NCBI GenBank assembly: GCA_963576725.1
Contig: OY755252.1
Span: forward strand, 29,281,078 to 29,345,077
Origin: Azorinus chamasolen
Taxonomy: Eukaryota; Mollusca; Bivalvia; Cardiida; Solecurtidae
Direction: 5' to 3'
DNA: 64,000 bases
The notes below the pieces were generated by a model, which saw only the letters and a list, made by a program, of their open reading frames with translations, did not search any database and was not told where the DNA came from. Positions 54,637 through 64,000 of the stretch are shown in pieces. The translations under genes and the position numbers were made by a program. Position 1 is the first letter of the stretch. The number at the start of each line of letters is the position of its first letter.

Positions 54637-54740
54637 TCACCACCAAACTCTATACTGTGACCACTCTTTAGTTTAGAATCGTCTCGAGGAGACGATTCTT
54701 AAGAGTGGTGTGGTCACAGTATAGAGTTTGATGGAGAAAT
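54637..54740. repeat. Long perfect hairpin
   Basis: CCAAACTCTATACTGTGACCAC at about 54642 pairs with GTGGTCACAGTATAGAGTTTG at about 54710, and the apex AATCGTCTCGAGGAGACGATT is itself a perfect palindrome. It is unlike the MITE families here. Confidence 0.85.
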
Positions 54741-54824
54741 GAAAATTTTAGTATTTGGGCACGCACCTTTATCTCTAGCTCTGTAATGTTAGATAGTAAT
54801 CTGCAGAATTTAACCTTACCATGT

Positions 54825-55640
54825 CTCATATTAACATTTTCCTTCATATAAACTCATTCCCACACATTTGCATATAGAGTAGACCCAGGACTGACGACTC
54901 TTATATAAGCCATATGGTCATGGTTTTCTTTGATTGCTCACGAACTATCTGATACTACAGTTTATATTTAAGTGTTCTTTGGGGGAAATGTATGAATAAT
55001 TAATATAATGTAACATTTGATTTTAAAATAAATCACATCCTGTTACAAACCCTGTCATACTGACAAATGCACCTAGGGCGTTTTCTTTAACCCTTTCCCC
55101 GTTCTATGTTTATTACAAATTTCGATTACTGAATATTAAATAGTTATAATGCAATATGGAAGGTGGAAGATTGTAGCCATTTTAGTTAGTAAAGAAACAG
55201 ATGTATCAAATTCCAATTGCAAACAGAGCAGACCATGATCAGAGGGCTCCAATGGGAGTCGTCGGATCTGAGTCTACTCTGTTTGCAGATGCTTGAAGGA
55301 AAGGGGTATAGTGCTGTTACGTCAATTATAAGATTTACATCCTTTACATATGGTACATTGTATCAAGTCTTTCAAGTGTTTGACTTTGGTAAACTATTTA
55401 TATTCCACATATAAATGTTTTTCGAGCATTTGAAAAACAATAGACCCAAGTCAGACAGGCTTCTATAGGATCCGTCTGATCAGGGTCTGCTCGGTTTACT
55501 TATGAAAATATATATCTGACTCATCCGTTTCCACCACTAGACGGTAAACCATCGTGTGAACATGTGCCGTTATAGCAAATGCAGCTAATGTATATCCATG
55601 ACCTCATTATATCTGAAAATATTCAACAGGAAAAAGGGTT
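54825..55640. mobile_element. Three MITE A copies
   Basis: Copies at about 54825-55020, 55090-55310 and 55410-55640 with centres near 54895, 55245 (GGCTCCAATGGGAGTCG) and 55460 (GGCTTCTATAGGATCCG). Confidence 0.68.
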
Positions 55641-55723
55641 ACCATATCACATGCATTTGTAAACTTTTCCAGACTAAGCATTCTGAACCAGCGTACAATT
55701 GTCCATCATATTATGCACTAATT

Positions 55724-55901
55724 CTCTGTGTAGTACATGTAGTTGTGATTGCGGTTTTTCTCTGTGTGGTAGCTGTAGTTGTGATTGCGGTTTTTCTCTG
55801 TGTAGTACATGTAGTTGTGATTGCGGTTTTTCTCTGTGTAGTACATGTAGTTGTGATTGCGGTTTTTCTCTGTGTAGTACATGTAGTTGTGATTGCGGTT
55901 T
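55724..55901 (+). repeat. 36-bp tandem repeat, five units
   Basis: Unit CTCTGTGTAGTACATGTAGT / TGTGATTGCGGTTTTT; unit 2 differs (GTGGTAGCTG). Because 36 is divisible by 3, ORFs run through it on both strands. Confidence 0.93.
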
Positions 55902-55937
55902 CCATACTAGAACTGGATTTAGACATTTGCTCATTAT

Positions 55938-56130
55938 ACAGTAAAACTGGAATTATAGTAGAGAATAATTTAGATACTTTTAGGCAGGTAGATTCTTAAT
56001 GCAGGGTGAAAGTCACATAGAAAGGTTCTAGAGGAGGTTTCTGCAAGACTTTCATCCTACATGAAGCTACAATCTGTCTCTAAGACAGATATTTATACTA
56101 AATTGAGCGTACGGTTTAGAGAGGTGTACT
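55938..56130. mobile_element. Diverged Tc1-type MITE B
   Basis: TACAGTAAAACTGGAATTATAG at the left, AGGCAGGTAGATTCTTAATGC and its inverted GAAGCTACAATCTGTCTC inside, right end worn. Confidence 0.55.
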
Positions 56131-56501
56131 AGATATATATACAGTTGCGCGTCAGTATCTCGAACTCGGATAACTTAAACCTTGGGATAAATCGAAGAAT
56201 AAATGCGGTCCTTCCAAACTTACAATACAGAATTGTATCACCAGCATATCTAGAAACACATGTGACAGCTTAATGTCTTACAGTATTAATTCAGACCTGC
56301 ATTAAACTGTTTGAGAAATTGTCCCGAATAGAAATTAGATTATTCGAACTTCTGTTTGCACGGTCTCCTGAAGTTTGATATATTGAAGTTCAACTGTAAT
56401 TCAGTTTATATGTTCTCGTTCTCGTCTTTGTTTGGATGCAACTCGGAAATAAATAGTGACTCGGCATCGGTAGTGGTTTTGGTTTGCATTGTCTTCATAT
56501 A

Positions 56502-56706
56502 CAGTAAAACCCCGCTAATGCGACCACCATAAAGGGGCATAATTCTTGGTGGCAGAGGCAGGTGGTAGCTTAATGCAGGACGAAAGTTACGCAGAAAGCT
56601 CCTATAGGAGCTTTCTGCATACCTTTCGTCCTGCATTAAGCAACCACCTGCTTTATACGACATCAGTGGCTGTTTATTAAGTGGTCGCATTAGCGGGGTT
56701 TCACTG
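56502..56706. mobile_element. MITE B1, complete reference copy
   Basis: A 205-bp near-perfect palindrome: CAGTAAAACCCCGCTAATGC to GCATTAGCGGGGTTTCACTG, centre GAAAGCTCCTATAGGAGCTTTC, with TA on both sides (56500-56501 and 56707-56708). TA duplication and CAGT ends identify a Tc1/mariner-type non-autonomous element. Confidence 0.92.
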
Positions 56707-56905
56707 TACATTCATATTGCTTCATATTATCCCTTTCCCTAGTGAATATCAATGTAAAAGATAATGAATGTATGAATATTAAATAGCTGTCTACTGTTGT
56801 ATGAATATAGCATATTTTGTATTACAGGAACTGTAGATTCAGGTCTATTTTAAGTTTATATCTAAACAGAATGTCAAGAAAACCTGTAGTAAATATCAGA
56901 ACAGA

Positions 56906-57822
56906 ACAGAACATATCTTTATTCAACGTGTACAAGCATGTACATCGTTGTTATAAATACATATACATAGCATATGCCACATAGGTCAAACGAACTTTCA
57001 GATTGATAGTATATTACAATTACAATCAATTTAGTTATGTGCAAAATCTTTACTTGAAAGGAAACTGGCATTAAAGGCCTGGTCACAACCCGCCGTGCGT
57101 GTTTTAGCACGTACGTTTTTTTGGGTTGCTATGTTTTTCTGAAAACGTGGAGAAGAAGTAGCAAATGCAGGGAGGAACGCATGTCACACGCACGGTTGCG
57201 CAAGGTGTACGTACGTGGCACGCACGACAGCCTCGCCCTGGTCGGTTGCGTGCTAAGTGCGCCGTCTGAAAGAGCAAGCGACTGTGGGGGAAAAGATTAA
57301 AACACTCACGGAGTCAGTACGTTGTGCGCACGTTGGGTGTAGAATCACGTGCGTCACCCGTAAGTTGGTGAATCCGTAGCCCGAACGCAGCGAAAGTTTT
57401 GCATGCACCAAAAGTGCTACGGCGTGTCTGCGTGCTCCTAAATCCGTACGGAGACCGTTCTCACCACGTACGGATCCCCAAAATTTCTCCACGTTTTTTG
57501 CACGTAGACAACACGCTCTTGCACGCACGGCGGGTTTTGACCACCGCTTTACGTTGTGCACAAAGTGCCGTCTATTCAGATTTGAGATGACTTACATGTA
57601 AGCGTTAACAAGTGCGTTTCTCCTGCAAAAGGAATACTTTATATATAGAGCCAGTTTAACTAATTCCTGACGGTTTTGACTTTGTAGTAGCTGACAAAAC
57701 TTTACAAAGGTTGGTCTTACACAATAATACGTTTTTATATACTTCTTACGCTGGTCTGTGTACGAACTACATATAAGAATATCACTAGGTAAGCAATTTG
57801 AGATGGATGTAGTTGTGTACAT
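56906..57822 (-). pseudogene. LINE C-terminus and 3' UTR, interrupted by a TIR element
   Basis: The minus frame at 57592-57822 reads SYTDQRKKYIKTYYCVRPTF, VKFCQLLQSQNRQELVKLAL and YIKYSFCRRN. It corresponds in pattern to the last 60 residues of the LINE at 9212 (LRSLYIPKCYYEYPNMQKF ... AVYIYRAFAERK). The 3' UTR resumes at 57075 and ends near 56906 with GTACACGTTGAATAAAG. The gap is the element at 57081-57543. Confidence 0.65.
57081..57543. mobile_element. CpG-rich TIR element inside a LINE 3' region
   Basis: GGTCACAACCCGCCGTGCGTG and CACGCACGGCGGGTTTTGACC are terminal inverted repeats. The interior is rich in CGTACG, GCACGCAC and ACGTGCGTC and contains no long frame. It is a GC-rich island in AT-rich surroundings. 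Confidence 0.85.
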
Positions 57823-57950
57823 AGGCCTACACAGGATTATCTCCCTTTCGATGGTTAGTTAAATTGACTGAACATTAAATTTGATTAATTTGTTGTGTAT
57901 CAAAGTATGTTCATTTTTAAACATAATTTTGTTTGTTTTATACATATATA

Positions 57951-58148
57951 CTAAAAGTAAGTATTGTGTATGTATTCAAAGGTGTGAGGCGGATGGTTCA
58001 TGATATAGCCTGAAGATGGTGTTCCAAGCACCATTTTATATTTTGGAGCACTGGCCAGCTGTCTCGCTGGCTTGGGGCTGTAGTAGATGTTCAAAGTTAT
58101 ACTTTCTTGTTTTATTGTTGGCCCAAATGTCGAGATGTCATTCATCAC
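57951..58148 (-). CDS. Unrecognised 65-codon ORF
   Basis: The minus frame MNDISTFGPTIKQESITLNI, YYSPKPARQLASAPKYKMVL, then GTPSSGYIMNHPPHTF to a stop has coding-like composition. No domain, splice site or repeat relation was found; it could be a retroelement or host terminal exon. Confidence 0.25.
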   Translation of the reverse strand: MMNDISTFGPTIKQESITLNIYYSPKPARQLASAPKYKMVLGTPSSGYIMNHPPHTFEYIHNTYF

Positions 58149-58374
58149 CGTAACACAGCTTTGTGCATAAAGTAGCCTTATTTCATGTTTTCATAGTGGT
58201 CTCAGGCAAATACGTATCCTTAGAACACTATACTGTTGTCATCGGCTAGCAAAGCCCAGACACATTCATTTCATAGCTTCAGACATTGTGTTGTGTTTGG
58301 CTAAAGACGTTGTCACCTCACAACGCCCAACAGAAAGGTCTGAGGTTGGGCCTTATCATTGGGGCATCACCCAG

Positions 58375-58480
58375 CATCCTGACACAGAGCAAACCCTGAT
58401 CAGACTGTTCCTACAGGACTCGTCTGATTTGGGTCTACTATGTTTGCAATGACAAAGCGTTTATAAATATGAGGGGAAAC
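58375..58480 (-). repeat. MITE A hairpin fragment
   Basis: AGAGCAAACCCTGATCAGAC / TCTGATTTGGGTCTAC with centre GTTCCTACAGGACTC. Confidence 0.6.
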
Positions 58481-58711
58481 AGTGCAGATATCAATAAGAG
58501 CCAGACATAAATATACCAACTGGCAATGTAATTCGCAAATAATATTCCTAAAACTAGGGATTTAAAATTATTACTGAACTATTGTTTATTTGAGTAGCAG
58601 TTACATACCCTTTCAGTGACGGAAAATGTAAAACCCAAAACAGACTGAAACTTACCGGGTTTTTTTATTGTACATGTTAATGACATACAATTTAGATTGG
58701 TATTTTTAATA

Positions 58712-59129
58712 CAGTAAAACCTCGTTATCTCGAATTTTCATTAACCCTTTCTTTCATATAAACGCATTTTCACGCATTTGCAAACCGAGTAGATCAAGAT
58801 CAGATGGCTCCTATAGGAGCCGTCTGATGAGGGTATGTTCCGTTTGCTTATGGACTTTGGTAGATCTGTTTCTTTAGCTCCTTAAATGGCAATAATGTTC
58901 CACCGTTCATACCACATTATAACTATTGTGTTCATGAATATTCTGTTGTTATTGAAATTTGGAACAAACATAGAATAGTGAAGAGGTTAAAGAAGAATTG
59001 GGAACTTTTAAACAGATGGCTGCTAATGCATAGCGAAAATAAAGACTTCCGTCATACGTTAGGCCGCAACTTGTCTTAAAGACCAAAACTAATATTTGTT
59101 TGAGATTTTGAGTTAACGAGGTTTTACTG
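58712..59129. mobile_element. Tc1-type MITE carrying a nested MITE A
   Basis: CAGTAAAACCTCGTTATCTCG left and GAGTTAACGAGGTTTTACTG right are the outer ends. Inside lies a complete MITE A at about 58742-58990 (TTAACCCTTTCTTTCATAT to GAATAGTGAAGAGGTTAA, centre GATGGCTCCTATAGGAGCCGTC). Confidence 0.85.
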
Positions 59130-59204
59130 TGCATTGTATTTCTAATAAATCTTGTGTTTAGGGCAATAGTTCGTGCTGGGCATCAATGGTCACACCCCAG
59201 CAAA

Positions 59205-59680
59205 CATTCTATATCGGACCGATGTCGGTAAGATATCGCTCTCTATATCGGGCCGATGTCGGGTCCAATATCGGCTGCAAACGCAAAAGATGTCGGCCCG
59301 ATGACGGCTGTGTATATCGGCCCAACATCGGTTCGATGTCGGCCCGATGTCTGCTGTGTATATCGGCCCAGCATCGGTTTGATGTCGGCCCGATACCGGC
59401 TGTGTATATCGGCCCAGCATCGGTTCGATGTCGGCCCGATGTCTGATGTGTATATCGGCCCAGCATCGGTTTGATGTCGGCCCGATGTCGGCTATGTATA
59501 TCGGCCCAGCATCGGTTTGATGTCGGGCCGATGTCAGCTGTGTATATCGGCCCAGCATCGGTTTGATGTCAGCTGTGTATATCGGCCCAGCATCGGTTTG
59601 TTGTCGGTCCGATGTCTGCTGTGTATATCTGCCCAACATCGGTTCGATGTCAACCCGATGTCGGCTGTGTATATCGGTGT
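59205..59680 (+). repeat. 46-bp tandem repeat with TATATCGGCCCAGCATCGG
   Basis: About ten units of TGTGTATATCGGCCCAGCAT / CGGTTCGATGTCGGCCCGATGT. Point changes differ between units; two units are shortened near 59570. Frames open on both strands are by-products of the array. Confidence 0.92.
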
Positions 59681-60025
59681 GACATATAGATTTAGGTTTA
59701 CAAATAATGCAGCCAACAACATGAGAAAAAGGACCTTCAGGCTTAACTAACAATGAAAGACAACAGAACTGTCATTGATATATTCAATCAGTCAACACTG
59801 CAATTGTTCCCTATTCATTTCTTAGCACATAATGATAAAAAAACAACAAATTGCTCAAAGTATACATATCCTGTTAGATAAACCCCAAAGTCCTTTTTAT
59901 TATGATGTCAGATGTATTACATCCATCCAAGGTTTTTCTACAACCAACACCATGTTATAATCAATTTTATTTTATTTGTTAATACAAAGCATTAATAACA
60001 AGTAAAGTAAAAAAAACAACATTAA

Positions 60026-60245
60026 CTCATTCCCTCATACTGGAGTGGCGTCTTTCGGCGCATATGTACAAGTCTCTTTTTGAAACCATTGCGATAAATA
60101 GAGCATTTGCTCATTTGAAACAATTGCTCTATTTATCAAAATGGTTTCAAATCTACAAAACTCTGAAATTTTCTATTTTCTAATAAATGCTCCTTTTTAG
60201 TACTAGTAGAGATGTTCATATAGGTTGATTCTAAAAATAGCATAC
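60026..60245. mobile_element. MITE C copy, complete
   Basis: TTAACTCATTCCCTCATAC left; arms TTTGAAACCATTGCGATAAA / TTTATCAAAATGGTTTCAAA about a GAGCATTTGCTC-type centre. Confidence 0.8.
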
Positions 60246-60248
60246 TAA

Positions 60249-60712
60249 AGTAAAAACCTCTCTATTACGACCACTAAATAGCATTAATTATTTGATGTTT
60301 AACTGTATGGCAGGTGACTGCTTAAAGAACGGTGAAAAAACAACAGATAGCTCCTTTAGAAACTTTCTGTTTTACTTTACATTGCTTTTAACCCTTTCCC
60401 TGATATAAATGCGTTTTCACGCATCTGCAAACCGAGTAGACCCAGATAAGACGGCTTCTAGATGAGCCGTCTGATCAGGGTCTGCTCTGTTTGCTAATTG
60501 AATTTGATAGATCTGCTTCTTTAATCTTTACATTCTAAAATGGCAAATTTTCCACCTTCCATATTTCATTATAACTAATCTGTCCATGAATATTGAGTAG
60601 GTGTTAAAATTAGGAATTAACATAGAACAGGAAAAGGGTTAAGCTGCCACCTGTCTTTCATACACTCGATTAGCTTTCTTTTTAGTGGTTGTAATAGAGA
60701 GGATTTACTGTA
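60249..60712. mobile_element. Diverged MITE B carrying a nested MITE A
   Basis: Outer ends TAAAAACCTCTCTATTACGAC and GTAATAGAGAGGATTTACTG. A complete MITE A occupies about 60388-60642 (TTAACCCTTTCCCTGATAT to ACAGGAAAAGGGTTAA, centre GACGGCTTCTAGATGAGCCG). Confidence 0.82.
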
Positions 60713-60894
60713 TAAGGAAATAGGTTAACATGAATGAAAAAGGCCAGGTTCAAATCTTAAAAAACATGCAGATATGTCAGTGACTGGCCCAATATATATA
60801 TAACTTTAAGCAAATAGGTGAAGTTTTAAATTCATGCAGATTGGAAAACAATGTCAACCCAGATTAGAAGCTCCTGTATACAAAAAAAGTAACA

Positions 60895-60965
60895 TGCAAA
60901 CAGTTTGGATCCAGATATGATGCCGAGTAACTTGGCGTCTCATCTGAAATCCTAATTGCTTGTCA
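60895..60965. repeat. MITE D palindrome
   Basis: GCAAACAGTTTGGATCCAGAT, GATGCCGAGTAACTTGGCG, right stem worn (CCTAATTGCTTG). Confidence 0.65.
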
Positions 60966-61024
60966 CTCACCAGACTCTGCCCCCTCCCCCAAAACACACA
61001 CACAGACACAAATTCTTTTTTCAG

Positions 61025-61084
61025 GACATCAAACAGCAGACTGCAATATTTGTACCAGACGAAAAATCAAAGCGTCAAATTTAA
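61025..61084 (+). CDS. Candidate terminal exon, unassigned
   Basis: A strong acceptor (AAATTCTTTTTTCAG) precedes a phase-0 frame DIKQQTAIFVPDEKSKRQI then TAA. The composition is coding-like, but 19 residues are too few to be sure. It lies inside the putative 59196-63652 element, which argues against a host exon. Confidence 0.22.
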   Translation, partial: DIKQQTAIFVPDEKSKRQI

Positions 61085-61689
61085 TAATTACAGCATGTTT
61101 ACCTTTCGGAACATTTTTTTTAACCACAACTTACTCAACCCTTCCCACATGAATATTTATTCTACACCCCACCTATCACAAATACTTAATGAGATCAAAT
61201 TTTATAGTAGTACATGATACAAGCAGTTTTAGAGTCAACATCCAAAAGCGTAGAATCGAATCAATATTTTATAAGCAAACAAAGTAGGCCATAGTAAGGG
61301 AGCTGTCTCATCATGGTCTACTCTGTTTGCAAATTGCATTAAAAGGTGTCAATATGAGGAAAAGCGTTCAGAAAATAGCATTTGAATGCTGCTATATGAA
61401 ATCCAACATTAGGATTCTGACATTGCAAGCAATGCCGACCCAGATCAGCTGCAGTGTATAATCTACTATTTAAGTGCACAGTGGCGAATGTGCTTATATT
61501 GATGTCCTGGGTCGACACTGTCTGCAATGCATTAGGGTTGGCTTAGCAGCTCATTAGTTTACAATCATAAACTGTCATAAATATGATCACTATTGATCAG
61601 CCTTGATATTGTTCATTTGGTTGGTAAATCCAATTTGAATTTATTATAATTATAGAGTTTTTATTACACTGCTTAAAGTCTCAATGACT

Positions 61690-62010
61690 GCTGTCACCAT
61701 TCTCAAAGAACCAGCTTATTCTGCCAATCATTAGCTGTTTTTGCCAGCAGGTGCACATGAGCCGACGAAATGGGTCCCAGATGTCACGTGTGAGAGCCTG
61801 TATAGCCCCTAGTCCCGGTTCATAGCTGATTTCCATTTTCTGATCTTGATTGCCTCCTTCATTTGTTTCTTATTGTCTCTGGTATACTCCTTTCTGCACC
61901 GGCCACTTATGTATTGGTCAAGTCATTGACTTTCTGGAGAATATTCCCAAGAATTTTCCTCTGATGCTGCTGTTCATTCGTGAATTTTCCTATCTAGGTG
62001 ACGCCATGCG
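61690..62010 (-). pseudogene. Retroelement C-terminal scrap
   Basis: The minus strand reads, with frameshifts and a stop, RRNKKQMKEAIKIRKWKSAM then NRD and LSHV. This EAIxIRK-x(n)-NRDxGxYxLSxxWDP pattern is common at the C-terminus of metazoan RT/GIY-YIG retroelements. It is too decayed to classify. Confidence 0.35.
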
Positions 62011-62029
62011 GATGTCTTGGCTGTGAATA

Positions 62030-63155
62030 TAGTTAAGAAAAACACCACTGAAAATAATTATACAGTAAAACCACTATTGCAAACACTCAAAGGAAATCTG
62101 GTGGCAGTTGAATTCAGGTAAAAAATAATATGCATAGCATTAAACCTGCCACTGGTCATACAGACTTTTTCGAATATGAATATCGTAGAAAATGACTTGA
62201 TCTTCAATCGGCTGCATCAATCGATAAATAAAAATTGGTCTGCTTCCCGACACTAGCTAAAGCATTTTTTTCTATCTATAGATTACATGTAGATATCCCA
62301 GCTTACATGTATTACCTGCTGTGCTCTGGAGGACTGAAGATAACCAGAAACATATGTATGCATATGTCTCAGATAACAGGCAAACAATTAACATTTTCTG
62401 GCAAAATGTGCAGAACCAGATGAGAAAACTCCTATAGGAACTCATCTCCAGCTGATTCAAGAACTTCACAAGAACTATTACTGTACTCATCATTGTTACT
62501 AGTCAAAATTCTCGCCATATGATGCCCTACATTGGCTTTAATTTGTCTAGACTGTATCCAATAAGACATGTTTAATTTTTGTTCAAAATAGTAACAATCA
62601 ATCAATACTCATATGAATGTGAAAAGCTGTCTTATCATCATTCGTCTCAACTATTCATCTCCTAAACCTGTCTACTAATAGAAAAAAGCAGCACTGTGAC
62701 TTCAAACATTTCAAACAAATGTTCGCCCAAAATCGTGTCACGAAAATATGTTACAAACCTGTTTTCAATAACTTCTATAACAAAACTGACAATGATAAAT
62801 ACCTATATATATTCTAAACACTTGAACTAATTTGATAATTCATATATTACCTTAGTATCTGTCTAGACTGGGTGGTTAAATGTGCAAATTCCATTTCCCT
62901 TGTAACACAAAACATTTGAACCTGGAGAAAATGGCGGCAACTATACCGCAGTAAATTTAATCAAATAGTGAATATAAAACGGAATAATATTGGCAGGAAA
63001 ATTATACTTATCAAAACTACACTGGAAGTTATTGCCATACAGAATTTTACTTGCATTAAATCTGTCATATTAACACATAAATAGAATTTTTCATATTTAC
63101 TGCATGACTTAATAAGAGTTACCTTTTTATGTCAGCAATTCTTTCCCTTGAAAAT
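62030..63155. other. No recognisable feature
   Basis: AT-rich sequence with a worn MITE A half hairpin near 62430 (CTCCTATAGGAACTC). Nothing else is seen. Confidence 0.4.
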
Positions 63156-63159
63156 AGGA

Positions 63160-63652
63160 TAAAACATCGGCCCGACGTCAATCCGATATTGAAACTTACG
63201 CGGTTATATCGGCCCAATGTTGGTCCGATATAACAAAACCGATATACATATTAGTGGGACGAAATTAAATAGACAATGAAAGTATTGTTTACAAAATGGT
63301 TTGTGCAGGCCAACTTCACCGTCTTATTGTTTATCACAAATTAACAAGAAACACACCAATATCGGCCCGACGTCAAACCGATATTGCACATAATAGGTAA
63401 TATCGGCCCGATGTTGGCCCGATATTTCGAAAACGGGGTATAGAAAATAATAAAGTAGACCGATATCTGTTATTGTTAACTAATAAACTTATAATGTGAT
63501 GCTGAAATTGTTTCATTATACTCTTTATGAAACATTTAAAACTTTACGCTATGTCGGCCCTACATCGTGCCGACATCGGGGCAATGTCGGCAGGCTCTTC
63601 CGATATTCCGACCTTTTGCCGACATCGGCCCGATATTGGTGTGCTAGCTGGG
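63160..63652. repeat. Subterminal TATCGGCCC repeats, right end
   Basis: Units such as ACATCGGCCCGACGTCAATCC, ATATCGGCCCAATGTTGGTCC, ATATCGGCCCGATGTTGGC and GACATCGGCCCGATATTGG occur in clusters spaced 50-180 bp apart. They resemble the left array at 59205 but are not a regular tandem. Confidence 0.8.
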
Positions 63653-63941
63653 ACATAAGTATTTCTGTAGTATTTGTCAAACGCCATTCATGGTAGGCAT
63701 CGTTCAAGTAGCAGTATCTCTACAACTTGGTGAACATCCATGGCATGACAGACTCCGTACATTCGAAATATAAACCTGTACCCGCCGTGAAAAATAATGC
63801 CTGCTGACATTTAGATATGGTCACTAATTTCGACTACTTCCGGTTAAACAAGCGTTTTAGAAACTATTGATCGAGTCACACACGGCGTTTACGCTTGTTT
63901 ACCTCTAACGTTTAGTTTAAAGTCATTTCGTTTTGACAGAC

Positions 63942-63995
63942 ATCGTTATTCATGTTGTGAAGTTGTCTGGAGGGGGGATTTTATTTACATTTTGA
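63942..63995 (+). repeat. Dispersed repeat, copy 2 (partner at 297-350)
   Basis: CGTTATTCATGTTGTGAAG and GTTGTCTGGAGGGGGGATT, TTTACATTTT repeat the block near the window start. 63655-63940 holds nothing else. Confidence 0.55.
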
Positions 63996-64000
63996 CTTTG

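Larger units (their letters stand above)
59196..63652. mobile_element. Putative 4.5-kb element with CCCAGC ends and subterminal TATCGGCCC repeats
   Basis: Left CCCAGCAAACATTCTATATCG and right (reversed) CCCAGCTAGCACACCAATATCG are similar inverted ends, each followed by many GGCCCGATGTCGG units. No target duplication longer than two bases and no transposase was found. The interior holds MITEs and a retroelement scrap, so the two ends may instead belong to separate insertions. Confidence 0.45.

Noticed and set aside
55598..55999. 133-codon ORF with VVHVVVIAVFLC repeats looking like membrane segments
   Set aside because: It is the 36-bp repeat read in frame; the other strand and another frame are equally open.
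59186..59753. 187-codon ORF with Asp/Ile/Gly repeats
   Set aside because: It is the 46-bp minisatellite plus TE ends.

Overview
The window is animal nuclear DNA. It is AT-rich, gene-poor and packed with repeats. Probable exons are short and bounded by splice signals, and non-LTR retrotransposon, mariner, tRNA-SINE and MITE relics fill most of the space. The repeat mix (central-hairpin MITEs with TTAACCC ends, GGACGGAC blocks beside GGGGGTATA hairpins, subterminal TATCGGCCC repeats) suggests a marine mollusc, most likely a bivalve. That assignment is inference; no single-copy marker gene is present to prove it.

Two host genes can be supported. On the + strand, exons at 17872-18086, 18643-18743 and 20751-20855 splice in phase to encode the C-lobe of a Pelle/IRAK/RLK-like protein kinase with unusual catalytic-loop and APE motifs. 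Exons at 33577-33664 and 35547-35666, also on + and phase-compatible, encode a RING-like zinc finger, and a weaker exon at 46391-46450 continues the phase. They may belong to one long kinase-RING gene whose introns are full of transposons, or to two genes. On the - strand, exons at 43302-43442 and 38227-38400 join in phase 0 to encode a 104-residue secreted six-cysteine peptide. It carries an RGD motif in the loop between cysteines 4 and 5. A degenerate copy of its second exon lies at 39188-39351, and its intron holds two large satellite arrays.

Layout: 0.3-3.8 kb, copies of a YLDD reverse-transcriptase retroelement and a TG microsatellite. 4-8.2 kb, an unidentified basic ORF and MITEs. 8.3-12.3 kb, a long-TIR DNA transposon with 8-bp target duplication containing a 5'-truncated LINE. 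12.4-17.8 kb, a tRNA SINE and MITEs. 17.9-21.7 kb, kinase exons hugged by retroelement copies. 23.4-24.5 kb, a tandem 540-bp repeat. 25.2-32.5 kb, one old minus-strand LINE apparently split by a mariner, retroelement copies and other repeats. 33.5-35.7 kb, RING exons. 36-38 kb, MITEs. 38.2-43.5 kb, the RGD peptide gene with a 2.1-kb minisatellite and a 1.2-kb satellite. 43.7-61 kb, the densest MITE field, including a minisatellite grown out of a MITE hairpin. 59.2-63.65 kb, a putative element with subterminal TATCGGCCC repeats at both ends.

Most of the window is transposon ecology: hairpin MITE families of related design, Tc1-like MITEs that accept other MITEs inside them, and old retroelements dissected by younger insertions. 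All calls come from reading the sequence; no database search was possible.
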